64,000 nucleotides of DNA from Ciona savignyi (Eukaryota > Chordata > Ascidiacea > Phlebobranchia > Cionidae), in contig CH003021.1 in NCBI GenBank assembly GCA_000149265.1, positions 1,012,462 to 1,076,461 on the forward strand, given 5' to 3'. The notes below the pieces were generated by a model. The model had not been told where the DNA came from. It did not search any database and worked only from the letters and a program-made list of their open reading frames with translations. Position numbers and translations under genes: made by a program. This document shows, in pieces, positions 9,001 through 21,170 of this stretch; within the stretch, counting starts at the first letter, position 1, and every line of letters begins with the position of its first letter.

Positions 9001-11852
9001 TCGCTGGCCTCTCACACCAAGAAACTGGAAGGAAGATTTGCTTCTGGGCGGGGTCAAGGAAAACAGAAGAGAAAGAGATTGTTTCTGCTTCTCGAATCTT
9101 TCCTGTTTTTGGTTTCTTTTTCGATACAAAAATTTTCCCGGGTTGAAAATTTGCCAGATGGGCTGAAATGTTGACATAATGAGATTTATGTTTATAGCCT
9201 GAGACCCAACAAACAAAAGGGCATTATTAAATCCAGTGAAAGGCAACTAAGAACTTGCTTTGCATCGACAATAAAACAAGAAATAATAAGACAACATTTT
9301 TGTATATATAGCTTACAGATTCGAATTTAACCAGTATTTATTTGCCGATGAATAGCCATTGTGGAGCGTAAAACATCTTTAAACAGATAGAATACGGAAG
9401 TAATGAAATTGCTAATACCCATAGTTTAACTAACCCGAACAACTCTCGTATGCTTGCTGGGAAAAAGCACCTTGCCTTTGGCGAACAATGCAGCTCTGCG
9501 GTTCGTTGCGCGAGACGGCAAATGAAGTTTTTCTAATATATCGACTCCTGTATCAAAAGTACGAGTATAAAATTGCTTAGCGGCCAAGAAAAGCCTATTC
9601 ACCAAACTAAGTTAATCGATTTAAGAAACCACGTTTATATACATATATGCAACTATCATTAGAATTCGCATCTACCTTCTAAATATCTCACTTTTATCCA
9701 AAGTAATTTTTGCGGTTTACTCTATATTTTTGCATGTAGCATAGCAGAAGCACGCAAATGATAGTCTGAGATAAACTGCTTAGTTGGTGAGTTTATCAAA
9801 CGATTAAATACAAAAATATGACGTATTTCGTGACAAGGATATGACTCTCATCGTCACCGAGATGCTAAAACTTACCACACAGGGCATTTGATTTTATTAT
9901 AAACTGATTAATCAGTGAAATTAAAAAGTAAACTTTCTACACATCAAAATTGATTTAATATGCCATTTACTTTATCGCAATGTAGCCAAACGCTTTAATT
10001 ATTTATTTTGCAATCAGATATAGATTTTAGGTGCGTGATGAATCTTTTACTTCCACTATGAACTTGGAAATGCCTAACACTTTAAATTGAGCGTTTTATT
10101 ATCGCGTTTTAATCCATTGGAATGCTTGAAACGCGAATTTAAATTGGATCAGGGTTGAACTAGATTTGACTACAAATATCTTTTCACGGGCATGGAACCA
10201 GTTTTATTTTTATTTGCCACAGCTGTGTTGTTCTTGGAATCAAAATTCCATCCGTCTTATCTATTTTTACCTCAGATACTGGCGAATTATTATCGTTATA
10301 ATGAAAGTATATACACATAAATCACAATTTTACCACCAATGCCTGTGCGCGTCTTATTTATTATTCACACCCCTTGGTCTGTAGACCAACATGATACTCA
10401 TTTTTTTTACAATATATAGAATAATGCAATACAAAGGTAATCAATTTATATATACATCCAATGCTAAAAAAACTATTGTTTTACTAGATTAGTGGATAAA
10501 TGGCGCTTAAGGAAAGTTAAAATTTGCGTGCGACACAATACAGTATATCTTGTATAAATCAGACATAGTTACAGATCCGGGGCCTACTGTTCGAATATAT
10601 TTTGTGTAATTGATCAATAAAGTGGTACTAAACGACAAGTACGACAGAGTTCTAAAAAACCTTTCATATAAAAATTAACTTACAGTTGCATATCCAGTTT
10701 TGAAACCAGGCCCAGTTACAAAAAAAGTCAAGTGTTAAATTCGGTACCTGTTGTATCTTGTCCAACGATTTGAATGAAGCGAGAAACGCGAGAATAATGA
10801 TTGCTATCGGGAACACTCTGTGTGAAAAAGCAAACAAGTCAATATTGATTCTACATCTCTATTTATTTAATTTGGAATAGCACGAATGCAAATAGCTTAG
10901 TCCGCAACACAGCAGGGGGTAAAAACCACAAATTATGGGCATCCATTTTTCTTGGGAAACAACAAATATAGCCCCAATAAGATAGTAATTGCCCGTGAAC
11001 GTTGCATCACCTTTCTCATATCCCATAACGCTTGACAACACTGTGTTGTATATCCCGGAACATTTAGGACCCAATTCCACATTTATTTGGATTTTAAAAC
11101 TTTGATGTTCTCGGATTGCTCGGCGTATGTGTCGACTTTACGCATTATGTGCAACGTATTATAGACTGATCTTGGTTCATTAGAAGATACAATATTATTA
11201 GCCCTAGAGCGCCATATGCCGCGAGCGTGCATATCAAAGGACCGCCACGAAGTACAGACATGCCCTCTCTGCTCGCAGTACCACAAACAGCCGACATGTC
11301 ACTCTTGCACACATTCAATCAATCAACATGCTTCTGGTGTCCGAGACCAGATCAGCCGCGGTTTCTAATCTGGCTTGGAGTGTGGTTTATACGACTTAGC
11401 CAAATACACAACATGTACATAATCTAGTATTCCGGCATAGTGAGATCGTGATAACTTCTTGTGATCTTAATTTTTCTTGCTCGCAATTTGTGCAATTGAG
11501 ATATTCTGGATACGTCACATGTAAAAGATGTGTATTTGTTTACGACTACAGGGATTTATAATTGCTATTGTAATCTTAAGGATATCGACACGTTCATGTT
11601 AATTATCGACACGGTCATGATATGGACACGTTCATGTTATCAATTCGCAAAGGTAAGAAAGGTCCAAACGATAGAGTGGATGGATATACGTTAATTAGTT
11701 GTTAGCAGTTATTCAGCGATACAAGAGTAATATTTGACTGCCGAAAGTTTCACCGTGCATACTCGTTATGTTCTAATATAGTACTTTACAATATAAATAT
11801 TGACATTGGCGTAATGTACACTTGTTGGAAAGAAGAAGACAACTTACCGCAT
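1..11852 (-). CDS. Fibrillar collagen alpha chain with N-terminal TSPN domain (5' part; 3' end outside window)
   Basis: Minus-strand multi-exon gene, read as one unbroken frame from a start codon at 11852 to the window edge. Exons in transcript order: 11848-11852 (coding part), 10748-10817, 8977-9162, 8560-8823, 8371-8478, 7281-8269, 7069-7228, then 34 Gly-X-Y exons from 6511-6564 down to 43-150. All junction phases agree. Product order: signal peptide, TSPN (laminin-G-like) domain, Ser/Thr-rich linker, short Cys-containing hinge, triple helix. Known: this order is that of V/XI-type and XXIV/XXVII-type fibrillar collagens, secreted matrix proteins that trimerise through a C-terminal domain. 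That domain is not in the window. About 657 helix residues are visible against roughly 1014 in a usual fibrillar helix. Inference: an ascidian fibrillar collagen; the clade cannot be settled without the C-propeptide. Confidence 0.93.
43..6564 (-). CDS. Triple-helix exons (34 exons, 657 residues in window)
   Basis: Exons (plus coordinates): 43-150, 208-261, 316-369, 436-597, 661-714, 779-832, 887-940, 1008-1097, 1152-1205, 1260-1313, 1383-1436, 1496-1549, 1819-1872, 1947-1991, 2059-2112, 2421-2465, 2525-2578, 2646-2699, 3334-3387, 3446-3499, 3583-3636, 3696-3740, 3804-3857, 3928-3972, 4039-4092, 4169-4213, 4479-4532, 4598-4642, 4749-4802, 4879-4923, 4979-5032, 6014-6067, 6397-6450, 6511-6564. 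Twenty-four are 54 bp and seven are 45 bp; the others are 108, 162 and 90 bp. Each starts with a Gly codon and ends after a Y codon, the hallmark of fibrillar collagen genes. The alternation of 45 and 54 bp between 3.7 and 5.0 kb resembles the vertebrate pattern. Five triplets lack glycine (see findings). One intron uses a GC donor. Confidence 0.95.
5155..5172. repeat. Short (GGATA)n run
   Basis: Three to four copies of a 5-bp unit immediately outside the left SINE tail, possibly a degenerated SINE 3' tail repeat or target-side simple sequence. Confidence 0.5.
5172..5455 (-). repeat. tRNA-derived SINE, left copy of a head-to-head pair
   Basis: Read on the minus strand, this begins near 5455 with a tRNA-like head. 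TCTAGCGGTTAAGTGCG resembles an A box and CAGGTGCGAAACTGG resembles a B box. A body with CTTGGGCAAGGCACTTTAC follows, and the tail side is GGTTTTCCCATTCACGGGG. It is nearly 300 bp long and matches the reverse complement of the right copy closely over almost its whole length. It is too diverged from a tRNA clover-leaf to be a tRNA gene. It lies in a collagen intron in the same sense as the gene. The family name is not known to me; the tRNA origin is inferred from the box-like motifs. Confidence 0.7.
5456..5585. repeat. Spacer between SINE heads with palindromic tandem units
   Basis: Roughly 130 bp separate the two SINE heads. At its left end two direct copies of a unit containing GGGTACGGTACCAAAT occur (about 5458-5500). 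Each holds the palindrome GGTACGGTACC. A third related stretch (GGGTAGGGTAAATG) lies near 5550. This is simple sequence with no coding potential seen. Confidence 0.5.
5585..5972 (+). repeat. tRNA-derived SINE, right copy of a head-to-head pair
   Basis: Plus-oriented partner of the copy at 5172-5455. The head is near 5585-5630 (AAAGGTTGCAGGTGCGAAAC), the body contains GGGCAAGGCACTTTAC, and the tail region GGTTTTCCCATTCACGGGG lies at 5942-5960. Relative to the left copy it carries about 100 extra bases (roughly 5845-5940), either an insertion here or a deletion there. It is antisense to the collagen gene. Confidence 0.7.
7069..7228 (-). CDS. Collagen hinge exon leading into triple helix
   Basis: A 160-nt exon with acceptor GCATTTTAG and donor CAG|GTAAAA. 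It completes the split Arg codon of the linker and ends in phase 0. The translation carries GLKVCAELNGEVLACATV followed by GQKGEPGPQ, so the first Gly-X-Y triplets sit at its 3' end. Two cysteines lie just before the helix. The next exon (6511-6564) continues directly with Gly-X-Y triplets. Confidence 0.8.
7281..8269 (-). CDS. Large collagen linker exon, N-glycosylation and Ser/Thr rich
   Basis: A single 989-nt exon, far larger than any other in the gene, starting in phase 0 after a CGCACAG acceptor and ending AAAAG|GTATAA with two bases of a split Arg codon. It encodes about 330 residues between the TSPN domain and the hinge, in the place of the variable region of V/XI collagens. The composition is Ser, Thr, Asn and Pro rich, with eleven N-X-S/T sequons by my count and several Tyr near acidic residues. 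Two stretches fit furin-type R-X-X-R sites (RTKR and RKVRR), as expected if the N-propeptide is cleaved. It has no cysteine, so it is probably an extended glycosylated arm. No homology beyond position in the gene was recognised. Confidence 0.85.
8371..9162 (-). CDS. Collagen TSPN (thrombospondin N-terminal-like) domain exons
   Basis: Three phase-0 exons: 8977-9162 (62 codons), 8560-8823 (88 codons) and 8371-8478 (36 codons). By eye they align with the TSPN domain of vertebrate alpha1(XI). LSLLFSLTPPRSKSS matches its FSILFTVKPKKGIQS region. LTILIVIRTGSVSVHTKC matches the WHRVAISVEKKTVTMIVDC strand. The last exon, from GTICQGTAFVGEMV to NYCDLVEDRC, matches the AAYDYCEHYSPDC end. Cysteines occur where the domain's disulfides are expected. 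The domain normally stays on the N-propeptide and controls fibril diameter or interactions. The donor of the first exon (AAG|GTTGGA) is weak; GTGAGA slightly upstream is an alternative. Confidence 0.8.
9163..10747. other. Collagen intron between signal-peptide and TSPN exons
   Basis: About 1.6 kb of AT-rich sequence with no convincing coding exon on either strand. The flanking exons join in phase 0 without it, but a small phase-0 exon could be hidden here. Confidence 0.5.
10748..11852 (-). CDS. Collagen start codon exon and signal-peptide exon
   Basis: The coding part of exon 1 is five nucleotides (ATG plus CG, 11848-11852) followed by a GTAAGT donor. It joins an exon at 10748-10817 with a TTTTTCACACAG acceptor. 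The split codon CG|A gives Arg, so the protein begins MRVFPIAIIILAFLASFKS and continues to LDKIQQ. This is a textbook signal peptide: a basic residue, a hydrophobic core, then small residues. The exon ends CAG|GTACCG in phase 0, as the next exon needs. The second exon alone has no ATG and an in-frame stop lies upstream, so it must be internal. Uncertain: the 5' UTR extent, and whether another small exon lies between 9163 and 10747. Confidence 0.7.
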
Positions 11853-13423
11853 GATGATTACTCCAATTTTTCGAAATGAGCGAACAGCAGTCTTAAATTC
11901 CGACAACATTTAACTTGGTAAACCTATACCGAGTTAACGTAATAAACCTTTATTTATAATGGAAACGTTCCGTTCGCATAAGAAATAACTGATACAGTAA
12001 TATTTTTACCACCAGTTTACACATAAAAAATATAATGCAATACAAGTGCTATATTACTTTTTACAGAAATTTTTACTACCTTTATTTTATACAATTAAAT
12101 TTTGACAAGGGGCAACTAACTAAAATTTCAGCCTTGACGTTAGTTTAGACGACTACACACCGCTAAATCTGATAATCTAATCATCCATTGCGACTTCGAA
12201 TATTGCAACATTGCGGTTTCAAAATCAATTGCCACTTACGTTTTACCTGCGCTACTATATCTAATTACAATAATATGCCTCCAATGCTAATGCAGAATCG
12301 CGCATGATTTCTTAATATTGTATAATAAATGTGTTCAACTAACCCAATAAAAACGCATTTTTACATGTGCGCTTTTTACACAGAATCGTGTTTTACCAAA
12401 CTGCTCCATCACTGTGCAAAGCAAGAATGTCGAAACACTATGCAGAACTTTTTACTGCCCATTCCCCTTATTTCCTTCGTACTTTGATATTATCTCTCTA
12501 TGCCACGGAAAACAGCTGGGCTATGAAAACTTATTTCCGTTGCAAAATTGCTACTGAGTTTCAAACCGAGTTTTCCAAAAAGCCGCTATTTTCAAACGGC
12601 GGTGATTACAAAGCACTGTGTTCACATACGGCTCTGAATATAGATAAAATAATTGCCGACAAATACGTAAAAACTTGTGCGGTTAATTTAATGCCCATAG
12701 CTTAATATTGTTGATGTGCACTATTTATAACTCACAATAATCATACCACCCAATAAAAAACGACCAAACAATGTTTGGATGTTTGCATATCTATATTGTG
12801 TCTCCACTATATTTACATGCGCCACCGTTTCCTATTGTTTTATCGGCCATTGTTGTTAGCGTGTTTCTCAGTCTAGAGTTTGGTGGGAATATTACTTCAG
12901 TTAGTTCCCACCCAATTGATTTCCATCGTCATAACAAGGCCGATCCTTTTATTATTATTTTATTACGAACTGAAAATTGTTACGCGCCCAACCGCCAGAA
13001 AGGTTTGGATCGCAGTCATTTGCTTTTCACGTTTGACCCTTTCAAGACGGTAACGTCTATATTCCGCACCATGTAAGTTTTCTTTTAACATCGTTTTGAT
13101 TCTTCATTTTAATCATGTTAACGATTACGTATACAGCCGACAACAAAGTCGAATGGCTTGACTTGAAAATCGCAGGTCTTTGCCACCAATTTAAGGTTAA
13201 GCTGGCGTAAAATTGAGCCATAATGACACTCTGATCTTTACTTCTTACGTAAAGTACAAATTGTAGCGGAAGCCGCTTGTTTTCGCTACACACGTCGCAA
13301 CAAAACCGCCATTGTAACCAAGTGTACCCGCAATAATTAAGTTTCCACACAGGTGGAGTAGGCCGTATGAAAAAAACCAACCTGCGTAAACGGACACCCC
13401 TGTTATTTTGACTCGCCAATTTC
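11853..13423. other. Upstream flank of the collagen gene
   Basis: The presumed promoter and 5' UTR lie at its left end. Three direct copies of a GACACG(T/G)TCATG unit sit at about 11583-11642, inside the intron between exons 1 and 2. A plus-strand open frame at 12367-12705 has no recognised domain or splice context, and I do not call it a gene. Otherwise I see only AT-rich non-coding sequence. Confidence 0.4.
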
Positions 13424-15169
13424 CTAAACAAGCATTCGCCTGATACGCCGGTTCGCAGTGATTGACAATTTGTCGAACAATTTCAGCAGGGAACAAACGC
13501 ACTGAATTATTGCGCTGTAGAACACACGGAAGTTCAGTGAAACACAGTTTTGAGTCAAATCATACGTAAACTTGTGAACAGTTCGTGGGATTAAATACAA
13601 AAATCGAAATTTAACGATTTGACGCTTTTCGTACTTCTTTTGTCCAGGAAGTGATTAATGCTGTACAATGAGATCGCGGGACACAAAGTTAAACCACAAC
13701 TTGGGTTATTTTAATTCGTTTTATCCGGTATCGCGTAATCATCCCACGGATACTGCGCAATAACGTATAGTACAATATAAATAGTAAAAGGCGTTATGAC
13801 TTTAAAATGTAGGTAGCAATTCTAAAGTCCAACATAGCATTTATTTTATTTAAAAGGTGCATTATTTTTACATTATTTTGCGTCCTGTCTCAAAGATTTA
13901 TTTAACCTGGGCCGTAAGAAAGCATTGACTTTAATGAATAGTTTTAAATTTGTATTAAAATTACAGGAAATTGTATACCCAATTACTTACTACCTTTTTA
14001 TTTACCAATTAAATAAACGGGAACGACGTAAACGTTTTTACTAGAAACCATTTTGAACATTTGTTACGCTTTTCTGCTCCGTACTGGTTTCAGCTACTCT
14101 TTAAAACCACAAAAATCGCAAACAGAGCGTGACCGGTTTCTTGACACCTGCGAATTGTGACGTAACAATTGTGTTGATAAGGTGCTCAAACAAATACGAT
14201 ATCACCCGCATTCAAAGTGCAACGCATATTTTCAAGTAATACGAAATTATTTATTACCATGCGCTATATTAAGCAGACCCACAGATTGAATTCCTAATTT
14301 CCAAATACACCAGAAAACTGTTACTGTTAAAATACCACCTCTTTTTCTGACTAAAACACGGAGCGTTAACAATATTTCTCATCGTCCAAAATTTATAATG
14401 TTCATGTACGTGACGTTTTTAGTTTTCCTGGTTCTGACAAATAAATGCACTTCAATAATTTTTTTTTAAATTAAGTTTGTTGGTATACAACCTGACAGCG
14501 GGTTTTGTGTGCAATACCAACAAATTACTATAGAGTGTTTTCCATAACAAACATCGTGCCTAAATTTATGTAACTTGATCGACCATTGTCAATGAGCTAA
14601 TTAATCTTCGAGAAAATGTTACTTAGTGGGAAATTGTTATGATAAGTTCTCATCATTTATCATTATACTGTAAACAGAAGCGGATATTGTTTGTGCGTGA
14701 CGCTCGATGGTCGATCGTTGCCGGTTAGAAAATACTGAAAGTTAAACATGTTGCGCTATTTTATATGTTTTTGTAGTCGTATTGGTCTGAATTGAAGCGG
14801 CCTTCTCCGTAAGAAAATAAACCTTACCTTAAAATACTAGGAGTCGTGCCCGTTGGTGTTATAAGGGTAAACTTGCTCTGTCGACTTTTGGTGATATTAT
14901 TATGTCGTGGTGATGACAGACAATGCGCCGGGAATGATGTCACTATAGAGGGTGATGTGAAACGGCGGGCAAGCATTGGTGGGTTGGCTTGAAACACTCG
15001 TCTCACTGAATAAATACGAAAATATTCTTTTGGCTTAATGATATAAAACAAGGAAAATTTGACTACCTGCTGATTCTGGTCGAAGATTGCTGCAAATAGA
15101 AATACGTCTACTCGTCGCTCTTTGGCTCCGAGAAAACTTTGTTGTACTGACGGCACTTTTATGGTAGTC
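13424..15169 (-). CDS. Candidate three-exon minus-strand gene fragment, unknown
   Basis: Not recognised. Three stretches join in phase: 15067-15169 (acceptor GCACCAG, donor CAG|GTAGTC), 14828-15005 (acceptor TATTTATTCAG, donor AAG|GTAAGG) and 13424-13514 (acceptor TGTGTTCTACAG), ending in TAG. The joined frame is about 123 codons, basic and Ser/Thr/Arg rich in the first two exons (for example RSQRATSRRISICSNLRPES), and ends with an amphipathic basic stretch. No start codon is found, so more 5' sequence would be needed. In another frame the third exon stays open to a GTAAGA donor near 13250 (about 85 codons), an alternative reading. The support is splice-site quality and phase only, so this could be chance. 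Confidence 0.28.
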
Positions 15170-18100
15170 CTGGTGCGCCAAAGCATAGTACTAATGACCG
15201 GTCTGGAGGATCAGCTTTGACAAAAGCAAGTTTATTTCGTTGTTCCGCTTTTATGTTACTCAAGACCTTCGATGGTGATTTCCATGTTCTGAGAGTCTAG
15301 ATTAGTCGCGGTGCTCTCTAACCACTTGCTGAATAACGAGGAAGTCTTATAGTCGATATAGAGGGCTGCCACTATCAAGCAGCACCCATTTATGCCACTG
15401 CTTCCTATTCCATAAATCCTTTAGCGTATTACGTAAAACCCTATACCTAATCGTCACTGGATGGAATAAAACCAGGCTTTCTTCGCCCGGAAGGGCTTGA
15501 TTGTGATTCTAAAAGGGGAACAAAACATAGAACACTGTTCACATTCAAAACACAATGTAGTGAATTCAGCTAGTGTTTACATACCCATCTACACTATCAG
15601 GGCATTAATGTTTACGAAGCCTTCACAAATGAAGCTAAAGTCTACAATAACAAAACAACGTTAATTTTTAAAGCAGCTACAAATGTCTAGGCGATGTACA
15701 AAGTGGCACAAGTCTGTATTACACAGTTAATTGAAACCGCATGTCGGAGATCTCAATTTTACGCACATAATCATATTCAGATATAAAATTACGGCATCGT
15801 CTAAAAAAACAGACCTACTGGCATGCATTTTAAATTGGAAACACAAACGAATTGTTGTATCAATAAAGTTAGTAAATGTAATAAAGCAATTAATGCAAGC
15901 TGCGTAATATAAATCAATAGTAATTTAACTTAAATTTAATGACATGCTATATTTATAAATATTTTAAACACAAGAGTTTTTACTTAAGTGTGTTATTTGA
16001 TTATTAAGTTTCCAAGATTTGTCAAACTTTATTGTTTGCTATAAGTCAGTTTTGGGCAACGAAGTAACTTTGTCATAAATTATAATTTTAGTGACTTCGA
16101 CAAATGTGTACCCAATGCCTTATGTAACCATTATTTTGTTCTCACTGCCCTTTAATTTATTCGCTTAACGGGATAATCCTGTTAACTCTGGTTCGAGCAG
16201 AAAGCAATAATTATAAATTATGGACTGCGAGGTTGCTTATCCATGCCTGAAGTGCGCATAAGGTTGCCTTGCGATTATCTTTGGTATTTTCGTGTAAGCA
16301 AAACCTATAATTTAGGATTCAGTCTCTGTTCCAATACTTTTGTTTTGTGTATAAACTCTAAGTTGCGTAAATGTTAAGATCTTCAAGGAACCACAATCGC
16401 GTGTGGACAGTGAGTTGATGTAACGCCTTTATTAAGTACAGTCTCTTTGAACGGGTTTACCACTAATTCTCTAGAGCTCTTTCGAATGTTTTCACCTACC
16501 CGAACTGCGATGAACAAAACCCCAATTTCTTAATTAGATCAAATGTACATATTACGGGCGTCGCGTTTGCACGGATGACGCACATAACAACAGAGCTGCA
16601 AATGATCAAACCGGGTGGGAATATCTGCTTTCCCGACGAGATAGTTCAAGTGCACTATCATGTAATGATATGGCCATGGAATGTGCTGGCTTGAGAATTT
16701 ATGTTTGTACTTAACGATAGCGTGAACTAATGGTGTTTCATACACATGTTTTTTTGTTTTTTTATTTATCTTATTTGGTAGCAGTTTGTTTAAGACTATA
16801 TATATATCAGACTGAACATTCCTATTATCAGGTTAGTTTTTAATATACTAAACAGTAAATAGTTATGTAAACGCCACCCTAAATTTCATTAATTAATTCT
16901 TACAAACGTACCTTCGGAGAGAATCCAAAACATTAAAAGTGATCATGTAATTCGTTTTAATTTGCAACATTTGCGCAGAACTCGCCCATAAAACCCTTTC
17001 TACAAATACGAGGGCATTTGAAATCTTAGGCGTTTGAATAGGACCATTCAATCGATCATAAATGTTATTGTAGTTCACAATCAGTAAAGGATCTTTAATA
17101 TATGTCAAATGTATGTAACATAACTGCCTTACCTAATGATTTTAACGTAACTATATGAGACTTTGTTAATCGTTTTCTACCTGCTGGGCTTAAAGCTACA
17201 AAGGTTAATTGGGCCAATATACCAGACAAACGATGATCTTGTCGTCATGAATAATCTTACAATGTAGTATCCCAATACAGATTTTCCGAAAGTGACGTAT
17301 TGCCAACACTGCAACTTTGAAATTCCACTTGATAACTAGTCGTGGAATAAAATAGGCTTTCGCCTGAAGAACTCACTTCGAGGTGACTCAGCTTGGTAAA
17401 AGCTATCATACCTGGTTGAGTCTCAAAAGAAACACGCTAAAAGCAAATTTGTTCAATGACTCGAACTTTACACCAGTTAACGTAATGTAACGTCGTACAT
17501 ACCCGAGATAGGCGTACCACAATTCAATCCAAGTAAATACCTAGCCTGGCATCTACGAGTTTGCAGTACACAAGAGTATTTAACACTCTATTTCAACCCT
17601 AAAGTACATATTTTCATACTAGTTTGATTTCACTTTGTAAAGTTGTATGCAACCTTCCTCCAGATCATCCTGTGCCGAACTGCGTTTCATATGACTATAA
17701 TCAAAGGAGTTATCAGCCGTTCAATTTACTGTGCTTTTCACAATCAACTGTAAACGAGTAATTGCCACATAAACAAACATAGAACATCCGCGGCGAATCA
17801 ATTAATTAAGAGTTAACAAACTATCCAGTTTAATTAACACATTATTGCACTAGATTGTTTTTAATGATTTTTAACAATGAGAAGTACCTAAGGATCGTAG
17901 TTAAACCATAATTTGATACATTTGACAGTTGTGTCCAAGCGTTCGCAACTTGTGTGGGTGTATCAAACCGCTACGAAATGCTCAGCTTTAACTTTCCTGT
18001 GCGCAAAAAAAATGCAACATTAGCATTAATTATACCGTGTATCCTATTAAACTCAATGGCAATGGCAGGTTACTAACTTGCAGCACGTATAAATTGATTG

Positions 18101-21100
18101 TGCAGGCGGTAACAAAATCACGGGCACGTTTTGTTCCAAAACAGCGGTAGACCTTCTTACCAACGAGGCCTATAAGCACAGCGAAGCGTATCTAATCTGC
18201 GGACAGTGCTGTCATTCACCAAATAATAAAAAATGGTTAACCGTTCCATCATTCTTGCAGCATTATTCAGTTGCAGGGCCTGCATATATCATAATAACCC
18301 TATATAACACTATTCACAGAGATTTAAGAGCTTAAAACAGCATACTGATAACTTTTCGGCTGTTTATATATATTTTATATTGATTAAGAACATATAGCTA
18401 TATGGTGATGCAAATCGCATTTAACATATAGAATCATGTTAAAACAAATTTTTAAAAGGAAATACGACCAAAAAAATTACATAATCACTGTTCTTGTGTA
18501 TTTGAACAGCAAGAAAAAGAAAGGTGACTGTTTCCACAAAGTTATAAGAGAAACCTAATGCAATACCACATGAAATAGACTAAAATAACACTCGCTAAGA
18601 GTGTGTTCAAGTGCTCTGACCGCATCCTTAAAAGCAATATTACAGTTAAAACAATTATTATATTTAAAGTTTCTAAATGAGCTATTATTAAAAATGCAAA
18701 AAATGTTCTAAAATATTTTATTTCTATCAACAAGGGAGACATTCTTATGACAGCTAAATTTTATCTTTGCAAATTATCACCTCTTGCCGATGTAATTTAT
18801 GAACATTATGGTGACCATAATGCGTCATCTGAACGTGCTCAATATGTCAGTAATCAAACTGTGGTATATACGTAGCATACCTTGCGCCATATACTGATTT
18901 ATGCTTGTCGATATGTTAATAAAAGTTTACGTTTCGCAGGATTTTATACTGGTGTACACAACTTTAATGCACAGTAGAATCCGTATGACTTCATCTTTAA
19001 GGTTGACTTATCCGGTATTTTACCAAGCTTACCAGCGGATCAATTACAATGTTTTAGTTAGCGTAATGGTCACTTGGAAAAAATGTCAGAGGTGCGTTAA
19101 CAAGTGCTTTTAAAACTCGTATATGTGCATATGCGTCGTACGTTTATTACAGTTAGCCAAAAATTTAGTTATGGTTAAAATTCCTTTTTAATATTATATT
19201 TCAAGTACAGATATGATTATCTAAATTCCACTTTCATTTTTATTTTGATCCGTATAATACTTGATAATTGCACGTGTTAGTTTCCTAAGCTATGTGCAAT
19301 TAAAACTAACTTTGACAAAGTGGTATAAATCATTTGAGGCATAATTTACCTGCTTAACATGGAATTATAGCTTAGTATGTTGCTCCCAGGCTCTGCCGGT
19401 CTTATATATAGCTAAACTAATCTTCATTGATACTAGCTTGCTGACTGCCCGGTTTACCAATTCTTGATATATGATTGGCATCTGAGCACCGTGTTGATGT
19501 AAATTGAGGACGCGGTGAACTCAAATTACGAAATACAAACTTCATCCTGGCTAATGTACTTGGCGCTAAACAAACGGTTACATATCCCACGTTTGGGGAA
19601 TTGAGACCAAAAAACAGACCACAACATCTGAGATCAAATTGAAAGTATTTATTTATAAAAAGCCGCGACCGCTGTTTGACCCTACTAAGTTATTGAATTG
19701 AGGTTCATGCACAAATTAACATTGTGTTTTACTTTTGTTACATTTAGAATGTTTAACCCATTTACTCCACACGTTTTGTCGAATTTAATTATCAGCAAAT
19801 CTAAAATTATCAAATTTACGAACATATGGTGCATAGCAATATTGTCGTAATACAGGTGAAACGTGCCAAACGCGACGCAGAGCAATTGTCGCGCATATTA
19901 CAAACAGAACGTAATATAACCTCGTCACGATAGAACAGGAATGGTATTAAATGAATAATTGTACATCCATATTTTCTTTCAGATAAAAAAGGCATATTTC
20001 ATTAAAATTTAAATTAAAAATTAAACGCTAAACACGCGAATCCAGACGGGAAAATAAATAGGCGATATTTTGACCCTGCCAATTTCCACCGCTATATATA
20101 GCATACTTAAGTCATTCGTCTGAGTCAAACCTACAAGCTAAAATATTTTTTTTATGTCTACGGCAGCCGCAAATGTATTCAATTAAAGGCGTCGAAATGT
20201 TATGTAGTGTACTTTATCGGCGCTTTATTGTACTTAAAAGGATACCACGCCACACTTGTCAAACCGCAGTTAATGATTAAACCACATTAGGCGGAAATGT
20301 GCGGTTCAGACTGTCCATAATCAGCAGTTTGTTGAGCAAACACTACTTGTATCGATTCCCCGTCGGCATTCTACAAATAGCCTTGCTCATATTTTATGAT
20401 CCTAAACACAATGTCAGTGTTGTATGTTAATGAAATTGATATCTATCCGCATGACCAACACACTCGTATATCCTAAAACATTCCAAACGCATATTACACA
20501 TTTATATTTATATATATATTAAACTTTTCTTGGAAAACAAATCCATGACCGAAAAGTTTTGTTCGTATTACGAAACCGCGATGTAAAACCCAGTAGATCT
20601 TTGCGCATTGCTATACACCCGCCGAGTCACGTCCTTCCGAGCCCTACAGCATTGAATTAGCATCGATGTGTATTCGATTCAGTGATTTCCCCAGCGAAAA
20701 CTAAAGAGCGACCTTAAGGAATTATTAAAGATAAAATCACACCCAATTGACGTCCAACCGTTAAACAGCACGAATAAGACAGACATAAGCCTTAATGGTG
20801 TGACACAAGGAGAACAATGAGTTCATTGTCTGTGAGGAAGACGTCTCACGCGCTTACACGCAACTCATAACAGGTGAATTGAAAAAAAAAACAGTCAAAA
20901 TTATAAAAAAAATGAATATCAATGTAGACTGCTTATTCCTGTGCGTGCATTTTTCGTTTGAAACCTTTAAGTTTAAGAATATAAATAAACACGTGCAGTA
21001 GCAATTGTTTTTCAACGAGTTGCAAAGGACCCTCAAAAGCTACTTCAAGCAGGGTTTTATTCACACGCTACTACAACATTCCCTGAAACAGCTTTCCGTA

Positions 21101-21170
21101 AATTTTTGGTATTCAGTATCATACTTGGGTCGAGTGGAAGCCAACTGTCCATTGAGAATTTGAAAGCAAT
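15170..21170. other. Gene-poor intergenic stretch
   Basis: About 6 kb of AT-rich sequence. All open frames are short, with no splice context or recognisable motif. I see no tRNA, repeat family or conserved element. Confidence 0.5.

Noticed and set aside
12367-12705. 112-codon plus-strand open frame
   Set aside because: No splice context, no recognisable motif, composition like its surroundings; treated as chance.
13057-13431. 124-codon minus-strand open frame
   Set aside because: Overlaps a better-supported candidate exon in another frame; no homology or start context.
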